Source: CAVQRC01 sp963715045 (lineage in GTDB: Bacteria > Planctomycetota > Planctomycetia > Pirellulales > Lacipirellulaceae). Taken from it: a stretch of 15,490 nucleotides of DNA. The notes beneath the pieces are model-generated. The model had not been told where the DNA came from. It did not search any database and worked only from the letters and a program-made list of their open reading frames with translations. The translations under genes were made by a program, and so were the position numbers. The stretch lies in the NCBI GenBank assembly GCA_963715045.1, contig CAVQRC010000040.1, forward strand, positions 1 to 15,490, given 5' to 3'. Below, piece by piece: positions 15,270-15,490 of the stretch; position 1 is the first letter of the stretch, and every line of letters begins with the position of its first letter.

Positions 15270-15490
15270 TTACTGCACTTTGATGTTGATCGACTTCGGC
15301 GGCTGTTCTTTGTGCTTCGGCAAGTGCAGATACAGCATTCCGTCACGCTGTTCGGCGCGGATACTCTCGGCTTCGACATCTTCGGGCAGGGTGAAGCTGC
15401 GGGCGAACGTTCCGTGTCCACGTTCGACCCGATGGTAGGACAGCCCTTTGGGCGGTTGCAGTTTCCGCTCGCCCTCGATGGTCAAGACTC
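15270..15490 (-). CDS. Hsp20/alpha-crystallin small heat-shock protein, 5' end outside window
   Basis: This is the C-terminal part of a small heat-shock protein, an ATP-independent holdase. About 73 codons are visible, reading VLTIEGERK at the window edge, then YHRVERGHGTFARSFTLPED, AEQRDGMLYLHLPKHKE and a C-terminal INIKVQ. GxLxLxLPK is the family's most conserved block, and the INI is the IxI/V motif that docks neighbouring dimers. The start codon lies beyond 15490; the TTG at 15485 is an internal leucine, not a start. No frameshift is visible in this part. Its neighbours are the small unknown genes, convergent with it. Confidence 0.93.
   Translation of the reverse strand, partial: VLTIEGERKLQPPKGLSYHRVERGHGTFARSFTLPEDVEAESIRAEQRDGMLYLHLPKHKEQPPKSINIKVQ

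Overview
The window looks like a contig from a member of the Planctomycetota, GC-rich at roughly 60% by eye. The evidence is the combination of a type I dockerin followed by a VPEP-type (PEP-CTERM) sorting tail, a secreted PQQ-type beta-propeller protein, a GroEL ending in GGGHGGMEDMY, and several small proteins of no recognised family. No rRNA, tRNA, CRISPR array, transposase or integrase was found.

Layout. Bases 1-1189 hold no gene I can defend. They contain a minus-strand intrinsic terminator (231-270), an 18-bp tandem repeat (419-490) and traces of a possible degraded minus-strand reading frame. A frameshifted YjbQ-family gene follows (1190-1610), then a secreted PQQ-like beta-propeller gene (1786-3172) behind a TATAAT box. 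A small secreted dockerin/PEP-CTERM gene converges on it (minus, 3184-3758). The groES-groEL operon (minus, 5983 to 3959) ends in a clear terminator (3832-3872). HemW is divergent from groES (6268-7404). Then come a conserved unknown (minus, 7452-8021) and a family 4 uracil-DNA glycosylase (minus, 8268-9083), which is divergent from the GTPase Der (9322-10704). Alanine dehydrogenase follows (10795-11904, TTG start), then mtnA (12009-13051), a Sir2 deacylase (13194-13962), three small unknown genes (14177-15255), and the 3' part of an Hsp20 gene that runs off the window (minus, 15270-15490).

Functions. The window mixes protein folding (GroESL, Hsp20), ribosome assembly (Der), base-excision repair (UDG), haem-related radical SAM chemistry (HemW), alanine/pyruvate interconversion (Ald), methionine salvage (MtnA), NAD-dependent deacylation (Sir2), and two secreted proteins. 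It reads as ordinary chromosome rather than a mobile island.

The most striking property is structural. From about 3650 to 12398 every gene reads cleanly. Every complete gene outside that block is split by single-base indels: about 17 in all, with eight between 13.4 and 15.2 kb. Where a break can be placed, the residues on both sides fit the family and one added or removed base restores the frame. This looks more like sequence error towards contig ends than gene decay. I see no convincing undescribed system. The best candidates for a second look are the coupled small genes at 14.2-15.3 kb, the dockerin/PEP-CTERM protein with an orphan N-terminus, and the 18-bp repeat.
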